In this document: piece after piece, positions 7,864-17,002 of the stretch
Layout: every line of letters starts with the position of its first letter
Numbering within the stretch: the first letter of the stretch is position 1
From: Achromobacter insolitus
GTDB lineage: Bacteria; Pseudomonadota; Gammaproteobacteria; Burkholderiales; Burkholderiaceae_B
Length of the DNA stretch: 64,000 nt
NCBI RefSeq assembly: GCF_002209555.1
Contig: NZ_NJIF01000002.1
Span: 124,001 to 188,000 of the forward strand
Direction of reading: 5' to 3'
The notes under the pieces: model-generated
Seen by the model: the letters and a program-made list of their open reading frames with translations, nothing else
Databases searched by the model: none
What the model was told of the DNA's origin: nothing
Translations under genes and position numbers: made by a program

Positions 7864-8832
7864 ATGACACGCCTTTGCTCCGCTATCACCGCATTGCTGC
7901 TGTCGGTGGGACTGACGCCGGCTCATGCCGCGGACGCCTACCCCGCCAAACCGATCACGATCATCTATCCCTACGCGCCGGGGTCCGCGTCCGACACGAT
8001 GACCCGCCTGCTGGCAGAAGCGATGTCCAAGCGCCTGGGGCAGCCCGTGATCGTTGACGGCAAACCCGGCGCGGGCGGCTCGATCGCCACCGAGCACGTC
8101 GTGCGCGCCGCACCCGATGGCTATACGCTGCTGCTCAGCGCAAGCGGCACCATCGCCGTCAATCCGCATATCTACAAACTGCGCTACAACCCCGTCGAGG
8201 ACTTGGCGCAGATTTCGATCGCCGTGGAAGTCCCGTTCGTGTTTGTCGTGGGCAAGAATTTCCCGGCGCAGGATTACGCGGCATTCAAGGCGTTAAGCAG
8301 CACGAAGCCCGGCGGGCTCTCGTCGGCGAACGCCGGGCTCGGCACCCAGGCGCACCTGACGCAAGCGGCTTTTGCCAAGCTGGCTGGGGTGAACCTGAGC
8401 ATCCTGGGCTACAAGGGAGCCGCGCCCGCCGTCAACGACATCCTGGGCGGGCACGTAGATTCCATGATGGACAACGCCGCCTCGCAAATCCCGTACGTCA
8501 CATCGGGCAAGACGACTGCGTTGTTCGTCACCAGCGATTATCGGTTCGACGGTTATCCCCGGGTGCCCACTGCGAAGGAACTGGGCATCACGGGGCTGGT
8601 TCCGACCGGGTGGTTTGGTCTGGCGGCGCCCAAGGATACGCCGCCCGCGGTCGTTGAAAAGATACAGGGGGCGGTGGCCGCGAGCCTTAAGGATGCCGAG
8701 ATGCAGCGCAAGCTCAAGGAACTGGGCTGGGTGATCGTGGGGAATACGTCGCAGCAGGCCACTGAACGGGCTCGCACGGACTATGCCCTGCTGGGGCAAG
8801 TGGCCCGTGATATCGATCTGAAGCCCAACTGA
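7864..8832 (+). CDS. Bug/TctC-family receptor, operon with GAF protein
   Basis: 322 residues with a signal peptide ending near AHA-ADAYPAKPITIIYPYAPG. Family motifs: YPAKPITIIYPYAPGS, VIVDGKPGAGGSI, DGYTLLLSAS, LGYKGAAPAVNDILGGHVD. The ligand is unknown. It is separated from the GAF gene by only twelve bases, which carry a GGAGAG ribosome binding site. No membrane component of the transporter is present here. The divergent LysR gene and the motif at 7259 suggest induction by its own substrate. Confidence 0.92.
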   Translation: MTRLCSAITALLLSVGLTPAHAADAYPAKPITIIYPYAPGSASDTMTRLLAEAMSKRLGQPVIVDGKPGAGGSIATEHVVRAAPDGYTLLLSASGTIAVNPHIYKLRYNPVEDLAQISIAVEVPFVFVVGKNFPAQDYAAFKALSSTKPGGLSSANAGLGTQAHLTQAAFAKLAGVNLSILGYKGAAPAVNDILGGHVDSMMDNAASQIPYVTSGKTTALFVTSDYRFDGYPRVPTAKELGITGLVPTGWFGLAAPKDTPPAVVEKIQGAVAASLKDAEMQRKLKELGWVIVGNTSQQATERARTDYALLGQVARDIDLKPN

Positions 8833-8855
8833 CCGGTCTGCGGGAAGCGCCCGTC

Positions 8856-10226
8856 CTACTGCGGCCGCCCCGCCTCGATCCATTCCTGCACTTGGTCCAT
8901 CGCCAATCGATACCGCGCGCAGTTGTACAGATCCAGCACCCGCAACTCCTCCGCCAACATCGGGCGAAACACGCGCGCATCGTCTTCAGACAAGGCCAGG
9001 GCCGCCAGCGCAGCATCGGCGGTCTGCCGCGCACGCACTACCCGGCCGATCGCTTCGTTCAGCTTTTCGCGGAATCGCAGCCGCACGGGATCCGGCACGC
9101 CCGCCGCGTCGAGTTGAATGGCGTACTTCCGGATCGAGCGCCGATAGACCCAGATGAACAGGTCCGCTGCCAGCGCCACGTCGCAGCGTTCGTAGATGCC
9201 CATCATGGCGTAGGCATAATCCTGCGCGTCCACGTCCAGGAAGGACAGCGGTGCGCAGTTGTAGAGCATCAGTGGGATATTGGCGGACAGGCGACTGGTA
9301 CGCTTGTTGCCGTCTTCGAAAGGTTGTAAGTAGGCAAGGTTCACCCAAAGAAAGAACGCCGCTTCCACGGGGTTCTTGATCAGCCGCGCCTTTTCAACGA
9401 TGCGGTCGAACATTTCCCGCAGCAGCAAGGGCGCCTGGATGGGCAGGTAGGTCGTGTCGCGGATGTTGACTACGGTCTGGCGGATGCTGCCCAGGCTTTC
9501 GGCGTCGGCCAACAAGTTCTGCATCAGGATCGCGTGCAGGTTGCCGACGATGGCGGACGCCAGGCCATACACGGGCACCGCGTCGACCATGAACTCGATG
9601 GCGGCCTTGTGGTTGAGTAGCATCACGGCGTCCAGATCATTGTCCGCCGTGCCGCGCTGGAAGAGTTCTTGCGTGGCCAGCAGCGAATACCGGTTGCCTT
9701 CCAGCCGCGAAGACGACCAGGACAGGTCGAGCAGCAACGGCTCCAGCACGCGGCGCGCGTAGGTGCCGGCAGGCTGCTGGCCCTGCATGCGGCCCTCGTC
9801 GGCCAGGCTCTGGGCCAAGGCGGGAGGCAGCAGGGAACTGTGGTTCGGCACGTATTCATCCACGAAGCTGCGCTGGTAGCCGACCGGCGCGCGTGACGCC
9901 AACGGTTGCCGGAGGTGGGCCAGCAGCGCTTGCCCGGGTTCGGACCAGATCATTCCGCCGGCGTCTGGTGCCGGCTCAGCCAGCCGTGTGACGATGCTGG
10001 CTGTCGGGAGCGCCCCGGCGGACGTTGGGTCCGCGATCCGGTAGCGTGTAGCTCGGCCGCGCCCAACGCGTTGCACCATGCCGGTTTTGAGCAAGACGTC
10101 CAGTTGGCGCTTCACCGTGGACCAGCTTGCGTCGATTCCGTTGGCCAGTTCGCTGGAACTGAGCCACGGACGCGCGTCCCGCTGTCGGGTGCGGAGCATC
10201 TGGAGTATGTCTTCGGGGACGGTCAT
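8856..10226 (-). CDS. Winged-helix Fic/DOC-family protein with Gln in the catalytic motif
   Basis: 456 residues. The N terminus (about 5-66) is a winged helix: LSSSELANGIDASWSTVKRQ then VQRVGRGRATRYRI. A Fic N-terminal region carries the inhibitory motif SSSRLEGN (171-178), as in class II Fic proteins. The Fic core has YLQPFEDGNKRTSR at 299-312; the catalytic His of HPFxxGNxR is Gln301. Fic enzymes transfer AMP or other phosphate-containing groups to protein hydroxyls and need that His as base, so AMPylation is probably lost or altered, while nucleotide and DNA binding may remain. Four TCAGCTCA boxes lie directly upstream and suggest autoregulation. Confidence 0.88.
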   Translation of the reverse strand: MTVPEDILQMLRTRQRDARPWLSSSELANGIDASWSTVKRQLDVLLKTGMVQRVGRGRATRYRIADPTSAGALPTASIVTRLAEPAPDAGGMIWSEPGQALLAHLRQPLASRAPVGYQRSFVDEYVPNHSSLLPPALAQSLADEGRMQGQQPAGTYARRVLEPLLLDLSWSSSRLEGNRYSLLATQELFQRGTADNDLDAVMLLNHKAAIEFMVDAVPVYGLASAIVGNLHAILMQNLLADAESLGSIRQTVVNIRDTTYLPIQAPLLLREMFDRIVEKARLIKNPVEAAFFLWVNLAYLQPFEDGNKRTSRLSANIPLMLYNCAPLSFLDVDAQDYAYAMMGIYERCDVALAADLFIWVYRRSIRKYAIQLDAAGVPDPVRLRFREKLNEAIGRVVRARQTADAALAALALSEDDARVFRPMLAEELRVLDLYNCARYRLAMDQVQEWIEAGRPQ

Positions 10227-10248
10227 GATGTGCCCAAGCCAGGTCGAA

Positions 10249-10331
10249 TCAGCTCAATTTAGCAGCAATCAGCTCATGAAATTAGCCATCTATGGGCTTT
10301 AGTGAGCTGAAATGGTCTGATTGTGAGCTGA
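10249..10331. promoter_or_regulatory. Cluster of four TCAGCTCA boxes upstream of the Fic gene
   Basis: TCAGCTCA occurs at 10249-10256 and 10269-10276 on the plus strand and in inverted form, TGAGCTGA, at 10303-10310 and 10324-10331. The pairs are spaced 20 and 21 bases, about two helical turns each, and together form a large inverted array. Most copies carry flanking A/T (AATCAGCTCA). The nearest gene start is that of the winged-helix Fic protein at 10226, so this is a likely autoregulatory operator. Confidence 0.6.
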
Positions 10332-10381
10332 TTTCGACCCAATCATCCGGCACCCTGGGATGTCGGCGTCGCCCCCAGTTC

Positions 10382-12745
10382 CTAGAACGCGTACTTCGCC
10401 GTCAACAAAAACGACCGCGGCGCGCCGAAGTGGTTGTTGTCCTGCGTGCTGCCTATGGCCTGGTAGTAATACTTGTCGAACAGGTTGTACACATTCAACC
10501 GCAGATCCAGATTCGGCGACGCCCGATACGCCACCACCGCATCCCACACGCTGTAGCCGGGCTGGCGCACGTTGTAGGCGGGCAAGCTGATCGCGCTCTG
10601 CACGCGCACCGCCCCGCCCACGCGCCACGCATTCAGCGCGCCCGGCAAGGTGTACATGGTCGAGAGCTTTAACAGATGGCGCGGGGTTTGCGTGTCGTAG
10701 GCCGCGCCCGCCCGCAGGCTGCCCGAATCCTCCAGGTACTTGGACTGGTTGTACGTATAGCCGGCCGACACCTGCCAGCCCGGCGTGATCGCGCCCGCCA
10801 CTTCGAACTCCACCCCCCGGCTTTGCACCTTGCCCGACGGCGCATAGCATTCGATCACCCCCGGGCCGCACGCGGACGTGGCCAGTGCAACCGGACGGTT
10901 GCGTTGGCGGATCTGGAACACCGCCGCGCTGGCGTTGAGCCGGCCGTCGTAATACTCGCCTTTGATGCCTGCTTCCAGATTGGTGCCGATGACCGGATCC
11001 AGCGGGGCGCCGCTGGCTGATTGGTAGTTTTGCGGCTGGAACACGCTGGTCCAGCTGGTGTAGACGGAATGGTGGCGGTCCAGGTCGTAGATCAGGCCCG
11101 CGTAGGGTGTCAGTTCGTGGTTGACCTTGTAGGCCGCGGGCGGGTTGACGTAGTCGCCGGACTTCAGCGTCATGTCGTATTCATACCAGTCCAGCCGCGC
11201 GCCCAGCATCAGCGTCAGCGGATCGGCAAGGCTCAGGCGGGTGGTAGCGTAGCCGCTCATCTGGCGCTGGTATCCCTTGCGCGACCAGGGGTAGACGAAC
11301 GCGGGCTTCTCCACGGCGCTGGAGTCCCAGTGTTCCGGGTCGACCGTCATGTTGTAGTCCAAGGGCCAGCCGCCGGGGCCGTCGTCGTCCTCGTTCTTCA
11401 GGAAGCTGCCGCCCAGCACCAGTTCATGCGTGCGCCCCAGCAGCGTGAAGGGGCCGCTCAGGTAGCCATCCACGCTGTATTGGGTCTTGTCATAGGCATA
11501 CTGGCCCAGGCCCTGCCCGAAGAACGTCGAGTCTTCCAGGGGGTACAGATAGCTGCCCAGCATGTTCATCTTGGCGCGCAACGTGCGGGCGGTCAGCTTG
11601 CCGGACCAGCCGTTCTCGAAACGGTGATCGAGCTCGGCGAAGAAGCTGGTGTTTTCCTTGTTCCAATAGGCCCAGTCCGGCGACAAGCGGATCGAGCGAT
11701 TGAAGTCGTAGAAGCTGCCGTCCCGGCGCGTGGGCAGCCCATTCCAATCCGCGCCCGGATTGTCTTCGCGGTTGTAATAGCCGCCGATGCTGAGCGTGGT
11801 GTTGGCCGTGAGATCGGCCTCGATGGTGCCGTAGAAAAGCTGGCGCTGGTGCTCGTAGGCCTTCTTGAAGGTATTCGAATCCTGATAGGCCACCACGCCC
11901 CGGGCGCGCAAGGTGCCGGCCTCGTTCAGCGGGCCCGAGCCGTCCACTTCGCCCCGGTAATTGTCCCAACTGCCGGCGCTGGCCGTCACCGAGAACTGCG
12001 GCACCGCCGTGGCGCGCTTGCGCACCAGGTTGATCGTGCCCGAGGGATTGCCGGCCCCCGTCATCATCCCGGCCGCGCCGCGCAGCACCTCGATGTGGTC
12101 GTACATGGCCAGCGTCGCCACGCCCTGCGTGTCGTAGTCGTAGCCCAGCGGCACCCCGTCAGCCAGGAATGAACTGATCTCGAAACCGCGAGAGAAGAAC
12201 TGCGTGCGCTCCCCGCCGCCGATCTGGCGCGTGGTCAGCCCGGTCGCGTCGCGCGCCACATCGTCCAGCGACTGAAACCCCCGGTCTTCGATCTGCTGGC
12301 GCGTCACCACGCTGACCGACTGCGGCGTCTCGCGCGGAGACAGCGCGAACTTGGTGGCCGTGGACATGACCGGCGTGGTGTAGGAATGGGTGCCCTCCGT
12401 CACGCCCAGCGTGGCCGCCTCGACCGTCACCGGCGAGAGCGTCGTCGTGCTGGCGGGCGCCACCGTCAGGCTGCCGTCCGGCGTGCGCCGCAACTCCAGC
12501 CCGCTGCCGGTCAGCGCGCGAGCGGTGGCTTCGTCGACGGTCAACCGGCCGGAGATGGCCGGCGCGGATTTGCCCGCCACCAGTTCGGCGCGAAACGAGA
12601 TCACCGCGCCCGCGATGCGCGCGATCTGGGTCAGCGCCACATCCAGCCGGCCCGCGGGCAAATCGTATTGGCGCAGCGCCTGGGCATGGGCGGTGCAGGC
12701 GGCGGCTGCGATGACGCAGGCGGCCGGAAACCTCAGGGAAAGCAT
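10382..12745 (-). CDS. TonB-dependent siderophore receptor with STN signalling domain (system A)
   Basis: 787 residues from the ATG at 12745, chosen for GGAG seven bases upstream and an immediate signal peptide ending AHAQA. An STN domain follows (RQYDLPAGRLDVALTQIARI), then a plug with RETPQSVSVVTRQQIEDRGF and HIEVLRGAAGMMTGAGNPSG, and a 22-strand barrel ending in LLTAKYAF with a terminal aromatic residue. Such receptors import ferric siderophores through the outer membrane using TonB, and the STN domain signals to FecR. FecR and ECF sigma genes lie upstream on the same strand. The siderophore cannot be named from sequence. Confidence 0.93.
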   Translation of the reverse strand: MLSLRFPAACVIAAAACTAHAQALRQYDLPAGRLDVALTQIARIAGAVISFRAELVAGKSAPAISGRLTVDEATARALTGSGLELRRTPDGSLTVAPASTTTLSPVTVEAATLGVTEGTHSYTTPVMSTATKFALSPRETPQSVSVVTRQQIEDRGFQSLDDVARDATGLTTRQIGGGERTQFFSRGFEISSFLADGVPLGYDYDTQGVATLAMYDHIEVLRGAAGMMTGAGNPSGTINLVRKRATAVPQFSVTASAGSWDNYRGEVDGSGPLNEAGTLRARGVVAYQDSNTFKKAYEHQRQLFYGTIEADLTANTTLSIGGYYNREDNPGADWNGLPTRRDGSFYDFNRSIRLSPDWAYWNKENTSFFAELDHRFENGWSGKLTARTLRAKMNMLGSYLYPLEDSTFFGQGLGQYAYDKTQYSVDGYLSGPFTLLGRTHELVLGGSFLKNEDDDGPGGWPLDYNMTVDPEHWDSSAVEKPAFVYPWSRKGYQRQMSGYATTRLSLADPLTLMLGARLDWYEYDMTLKSGDYVNPPAAYKVNHELTPYAGLIYDLDRHHSVYTSWTSVFQPQNYQSASGAPLDPVIGTNLEAGIKGEYYDGRLNASAAVFQIRQRNRPVALATSACGPGVIECYAPSGKVQSRGVEFEVAGAITPGWQVSAGYTYNQSKYLEDSGSLRAGAAYDTQTPRHLLKLSTMYTLPGALNAWRVGGAVRVQSAISLPAYNVRQPGYSVWDAVVAYRASPNLDLRLNVYNLFDKYYYQAIGSTQDNNHFGAPRSFLLTAKYAF

Positions 12746-12828
12746 GGAACACTCCGTGGATGCGTGAGCACGCGTTCCCTGTATGTGCATCGGCGCTGGC
12801 AAAAAAACACCTGGCGCAGAAAAAATTT

Positions 12829-13773
12829 TCAAGCAAGGTCGATCATGACGTACCAACTGCTTAGACGTTGCAGCCGGATGGGCAGCGTATGCGTGAGCGC
12901 CGCCAGGGCGCGGTCGCTATCGTCCAGCGGGAACAGGCCGGTGACGCGCAGGCGGGACGCCTGGGGTGAGGCTCGCAGCCAACCCGGCCGATAGCGGGCC
13001 AGAGCAGCGATCACGGTCTGCAACGGTTCGTCGTGGACTTCAAGCTCGCCGTTGCTCCAGGCGGCGGCGTATCCCTGGTTGTCCTGCACCGCATCGATCT
13101 GCTGCGCGTCGAACCAGACGCTCTGGCCAGGCGCCAATTGCCGGTGGATACCGGCAAGTGTGGAGACCTGGGCCGTTCCGCTCAGGGCCAGGCAGAAGCT
13201 GCGTTCGGACGCGCAGCGCACCATGGCGCGGCCTTGGGCGAGGCGGACTGCGCCATGGGGCAGATGCACTTGCAGCCCCTGGCCTGCCGCCACCTCAAAG
13301 ATGGCGGTCCCAGAAGACACCTGTACGCCATACTGCCCGTCCAGTGTGGCGGCGCTGCGCGCGTCCAGCTCCATCATGTTGCCGTCAGGCAAGGCCACGC
13401 GCCGGCGTTCACCGGTGCGGGTCACATAGCCCGCCGTCAGATGCCGCAGCGGCACATAGCGGTCCGCGGCACCGGCGCCGAGCAGCACGGTCCCGCCCGC
13501 CAGGACGAGCTTGCCCAGCCTGCGGCGCTGCGCGAGTTGCGGCCCGACCAGCGAACGCCGTAGCGGGTTGCCGTCGGCCAGCAGTCCGGGCCGCAGGCGA
13601 TGCAGCGTGCCGTCCAGCGCCGCGTTCAGCCGCTGCCAGGCCGCGCCGTGGCTCGGGTTTTCCGCCAGCCACTGATCGAAGGCCCTGCGGTCGGCATCGC
13701 TGGCTTGGCCGCTGGACAGACAGACCTGCCATTCGATAGCGGCCTCGCGGCTGCGCATGTCCAAGGGTGTCAT
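12829..13773 (-). CDS. FecR-type anti-sigma/sigma regulator (system A)
   Basis: 314 residues from 13773; its start overlaps the sigma factor stop as ATGA, showing coupling. The N-terminal cytoplasmic part (about 5-60) has the FecR N-terminal pattern EAAIEWQVCLSSG, DRRAFDQWLAENPSHGAAWQRL. A membrane segment near residues 90-110 (LGKLVLAGGTVLLGAGAA) leads into the periplasmic FecR domain (TRTGERRRVALPDGNMMELD). The C terminus matches the FecR tail that contacts the receptor STN domain. It relays ligand binding by the system A receptor to the adjacent ECF sigma factor. Confidence 0.92.
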   Translation of the reverse strand: MTPLDMRSREAAIEWQVCLSSGQASDADRRAFDQWLAENPSHGAAWQRLNAALDGTLHRLRPGLLADGNPLRRSLVGPQLAQRRRLGKLVLAGGTVLLGAGAADRYVPLRHLTAGYVTRTGERRRVALPDGNMMELDARSAATLDGQYGVQVSSGTAIFEVAAGQGLQVHLPHGAVRLAQGRAMVRCASERSFCLALSGTAQVSTLAGIHRQLAPGQSVWFDAQQIDAVQDNQGYAAAWSNGELEVHDEPLQTVIAALARYRPGWLRASPQASRLRVTGLFPLDDSDRALAALTHTLPIRLQRLSSWYVMIDLA

Positions 13774-14270
13774 ACGCCAAACACCTCGCAGCAACGGCGC
13801 AGGGCCTGGACGATGTATTTGCGGACCATGGTGGGAGAAACCTTCAGCCTTGCGGCGATCTCCACATGCGTCATGCCGTCGAGCTGGCTGTAGAGAAAAG
13901 CCATCCTGGCCTTGGAAGAAAGACCGTCCAGCGCCGTGTCGAGCGCCTGCAAGGACTGCAGGGTCTGTACCCGCTCTTCGGCCGAGGGCTCCAGGGGTTC
14001 GGGCTGCAGGCGCAGCATCTCCAGCCACGCTTGTTCGAGTTCACGCCGGCGCCACAGCCGCCATGTGATGCGCCGCGCAATGGTGATGAGCATCGCGCGG
14101 GGTTCGTTCAATTGCTCCAGTGCTGGGAGGCAGAGCAACTGGGTGAAGGTCTCTCCGGCGACATCCTCGGCATCCTCGCGATTGCGCAGGCCGTTCTGGA
14201 GGCGGCGCTCCAGCCAGGGATGGTCGCTTTTGTAGATGCTGGAGAAGCAGGTGTCACGCGTTGAGTCCAC
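13770..14270 (-). CDS. ECF sigma factor, FecI type (system A)
   Basis: 166 residues. Region 2 spans about 15-75 (DHPWLERRLQNGLRNREDAE, AGETFTQLLCLP) and region 4 about 100-160 (LDTALDGLSSKARMAFLYSQ, MTHVEIAARLKVSPTMVRKY). FecI-type sigma factors direct RNA polymerase to the cognate receptor gene when FecR is released by ferric-siderophore binding. The start is a GTG without a convincing ribosome binding site, so the exact N terminus is uncertain. A Fur-box-like sequence at 14292-14310, 22 bases upstream, indicates iron repression. Confidence 0.9.
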   Translation of the reverse strand: MDSTRDTCFSSIYKSDHPWLERRLQNGLRNREDAEDVAGETFTQLLCLPALEQLNEPRAMLITIARRITWRLWRRRELEQAWLEMLRLQPEPLEPSAEERVQTLQSLQALDTALDGLSSKARMAFLYSQLDGMTHVEIAARLKVSPTMVRKYIVQALRRCCEVFGV

Positions 14271-14291
14271 GGCTTGTGCTGTGAATAAATG

Positions 14292-14310
14292 GGAATCGTT
14301 ATCAATTATT
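14292..14310 (-). promoter_or_regulatory. Fur box-like site before sigma factor A
   Basis: GGAATCGTTATCAATTATT reads on the minus strand as AATAATTGATAACGATTCC and resembles the Fur consensus built on GATAATGATAATCATTATC. It sits where a sigma promoter would be blocked in iron-replete cells. Confidence 0.65.
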
Positions 14311-14477
14311 GCATGATGGGTTCTGGAAAGCCAAAGGGGGGACTTATGCGCGCAGGGGGCTCACATTTGGTTCACTCCTGATGGATTAATCCTCGCCCAG
14401 ACCGCGCGGGTTCGTTATTAAATGTGCGGCAAGCCCCACTATCCCGTTCAGGTGGTTGAATAAAGCGAGGTGTACCT

Positions 14478-15140
14478 ATGCCGCACACTCGATTCATCCA
14501 GCACGCTTTGGCCACCACTGGGGCCTTGTTCATGGCGTTGGGCGCCACCGCTCAAGCACAAGGCACTGGGCAGAACGCCCCGGTTCCAACGCCGCTGGCG
14601 CCAGCGAAATACTGCGAATGCCGCTTCTCATCCGGGCAATACGAGGCCTATAGCGTCAACGGGACATGCACCGTTCAACGCTATGCCGGCGGACGCAAGT
14701 GCGAATACGGTTTCTCGGGTATCGGGGCCAATCCGGCGGTTCTTACTTCCATCCTTGGACAGGACGCGTACCAAGCGCAGCTGCAATCCGCGGCGCAGAT
14801 CTTCCCCCGCTATCTGGCGTTTGCGCAATCGGGAGACACGTCGGCCTTGAGCGAGAGCGGCTTCATTGAGAGCGCCCTGCCAGTCCTGGCGCGAGGCAGC
14901 TTGTTTCGACAGGCCGTCGTCATCGCGGAGTTGCCAGTCAAGCAGATTGATAACGAGATCGTTGTTTTCTCCAGGAAGTACAGCAACGTCATAGCGGAAG
15001 TATTCCAAGGAAAAAGGCCGCCGCTTTCGGTGACATGGACGGAGGACTTCCAGTTTGAGATCGGGCGAGGCTATGTGCTGATGAATTACAAGCAAGCGTC
15101 GCAATTGCTAGTGTTGTTCTTCTCCGACGAGAAACGGTGA
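14478..15140 (+). CDS. Secreted Cys-containing protein, unknown family
   Basis: 220 residues with a clear signal peptide (about 1-27, ending ATAQAQ). After it come four cysteines within 40 residues (CECRF, GTCTV, RKCEY), likely two disulfides, then a mixed alpha/beta region with no motif I recognise. GAGGTG seven bases before the ATG supports the start. The next gene, a two-span membrane protein, begins six bases after the stop, so the pair is probably one operon. Periplasmic location is inferred; no function is proposed. Confidence 0.75.
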   Translation: MPHTRFIQHALATTGALFMALGATAQAQGTGQNAPVPTPLAPAKYCECRFSSGQYEAYSVNGTCTVQRYAGGRKCEYGFSGIGANPAVLTSILGQDAYQAQLQSAAQIFPRYLAFAQSGDTSALSESGFIESALPVLARGSLFRQAVVIAELPVKQIDNEIVVFSRKYSNVIAEVFQGKRPPLSVTWTEDFQFEIGRGYVLMNYKQASQLLVLFFSDEKR

Positions 15141-15146
15141 TCAGCC

Positions 15147-15644
15147 ATGGATTTGACATGCATGCGAGAACTGCCCGGATTGGATTGGGCCGTGCTGCTT
15201 GTTGCCGTGGTGGTGGGCCTGATCTTGTTTGTGCTTGGGATTTACTTGTTGCTTCGACCCAGGCCCTCCCCCACACCAAACACCAAGCATGAGGTGGAAA
15301 CGACCATCGACAAATATGGCTTGAAAGGGCCTGCCGGCGTGTTCTTGATACTTCTGTCTATCGCCATGTTTGGAGGGCTTTATTGGCAGTTGAACAGCAG
15401 ATTCCCCGCCAACGCGGAAGAATTCTCAGGGGCGCCCCGCACACTCGGTTCCATCGCCGAAGGGCTACGCCGGAATTCCAGCGCCGATATCCTGTTGAAG
15501 GGGGGAGCTGAGACCGTGGTGATCTCTCAACCGGTCAGCGGCGCCTGCTGGTCCGCGCTGGTGGACAAACTATGCGCGGCGCATCGGGATACGTTGACGT
15601 GCAGCCGGGATGGCGACCGGATTGTCATCGACCGCAAGCCTTGA
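15147..15644 (+). CDS. Two-span membrane protein, unknown family
   Basis: 165 residues. Two hydrophobic segments are visible, about 13-37 (WAVLLVAVVVGLILFVLGIY) and about 63-82 (AGVFLILLSIAMFGGLYWQL). The remaining about 80 residues carry a pattern (LGSIAEGLRRNSSADILL ... ETVVISQP ... GDRIVIDRK) that faintly resembles a small STN/secretin-like alpha-beta fold, with two cysteines. It follows the secreted protein gene by six bases, suggesting that the two work together at the inner membrane. I do not recognise a characterised family. Confidence 0.7.
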   Translation: MDLTCMRELPGLDWAVLLVAVVVGLILFVLGIYLLLRPRPSPTPNTKHEVETTIDKYGLKGPAGVFLILLSIAMFGGLYWQLNSRFPANAEEFSGAPRTLGSIAEGLRRNSSADILLKGGAETVVISQPVSGACWSALVDKLCAAHRDTLTCSRDGDRIVIDRKP

Positions 15645-15724
15645 AGCAGCGCGCCACATGAGCGGAAAAGGTATGTCAGACTACGCCCATTCACGGCTAT
15701 TGGGTACGAGCACCCGCTTTCCGC

Positions 15725-16120
<396 letters not shown>

Positions 16121-16135
16121 CGCGCTGATTGCAGC

Positions 16136-16858
16136 CTACGCGCCTGCCGGCGTCGCGCCCTCTTCCACGAATCCCAGCGCGCGGAGTTCCGTGATTGCGC
16201 CTTTCTCTTCGTCCCGCCGTGCCTTGGGCGCGGCCAGCGATGCCGTGAGCAGGATGGACTGCTGGGGAGATTCGTCGAAGCTTTGCAGGACGCTGGCGGT
16301 GCCCGGGAATGCCTTGACGAAGTCCGCGCCCAGGGCTTGGTATCCGGGGTAGCAGCCCTGCTTGTCGACGATGACTTGCGTGTGCGGATCGCGCCGGATC
16401 AGGTGCAGGGGCACGCCTTCGCAGCGCAGGCCCAGCAGCTTGGCTTCGCTGATGTCCAGGGCCCAATCCGTCTCAGCGTAGAAGGCGGCGCGCGCGATTG
16501 CGAATTGTTCGAGAAGGCGTTCGTCCTGGCAGAACGCGGTGGGCGTCAGGTTGAGGTTGAGCTTGCCGATTTTGCCTGTGAATTTGACGCGCCGGAAGAA
16601 CGAGGCCCACACCAGCAGGATGGGGTTGGTGGATAGGTCCTCTATCAGCACGTCTTCGAAGAGGCAGGGGTGGATCATCGAGTTCACGGCGCGGCATTTG
16701 GACAGTCGCACGTTCCGTACCCGCGACATGCGCTGGGGATACTTCACCATGGACAGGGCGCAGTTGTCGAAGGCGCAGTCGTGAAAGTGCAGATCGCTGA
16801 ACTGCGAGTTGCCCTTGTCGTACGCCATCAGAAAGGTTGCGCCTTCGGTTTTGTTCAT
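16136..16858 (-). CDS. Pentapeptide-repeat-like protein
   Basis: 240 residues without signal peptide or membrane segment. The N-terminal half has irregular pentapeptide-type turns, for example FSDLHFHDCAFDNCALSMVK and VRLSKCRAVNSMIHPCLFED, pointing to a short right-handed beta-helix. The C-terminal half (about 125-240) is mostly helical with a Cys-Tyr-Pro loop and no motif I recognise. Pentapeptide-repeat proteins act as scaffolds or, less often, as DNA-mimic gyrase protectors, but nothing here indicates that. The start ATG at 16858 has only a weak ribosome binding site. Confidence 0.7.
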   Translation of the reverse strand: MNKTEGATFLMAYDKGNSQFSDLHFHDCAFDNCALSMVKYPQRMSRVRNVRLSKCRAVNSMIHPCLFEDVLIEDLSTNPILLVWASFFRRVKFTGKIGKLNLNLTPTAFCQDERLLEQFAIARAAFYAETDWALDISEAKLLGLRCEGVPLHLIRRDPHTQVIVDKQGCYPGYQALGADFVKAFPGTASVLQSFDESPQQSILLTASLAAPKARRDEEKGAITELRALGFVEEGATPAGA

Positions 16859-17002
16859 GGGTCAGGTGTCGGAATATGATTGCGCCCGGGAAAGTGTAGT
16901 CTGACACCATTTTTGTAGAACATTGCGCCCACGGGCCGTTGCGATGGCGGATTGTCGTCCGGCCCCCGGCACTGTCCTTGTCGGCTTGCAATAGGAATGA
17001 CG

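Noticed and set aside
12746..12856. 37-residue extension of the system A receptor
   Set aside because: The signal peptide begins at the internal Met at 12745, which has GGAG at the right distance.
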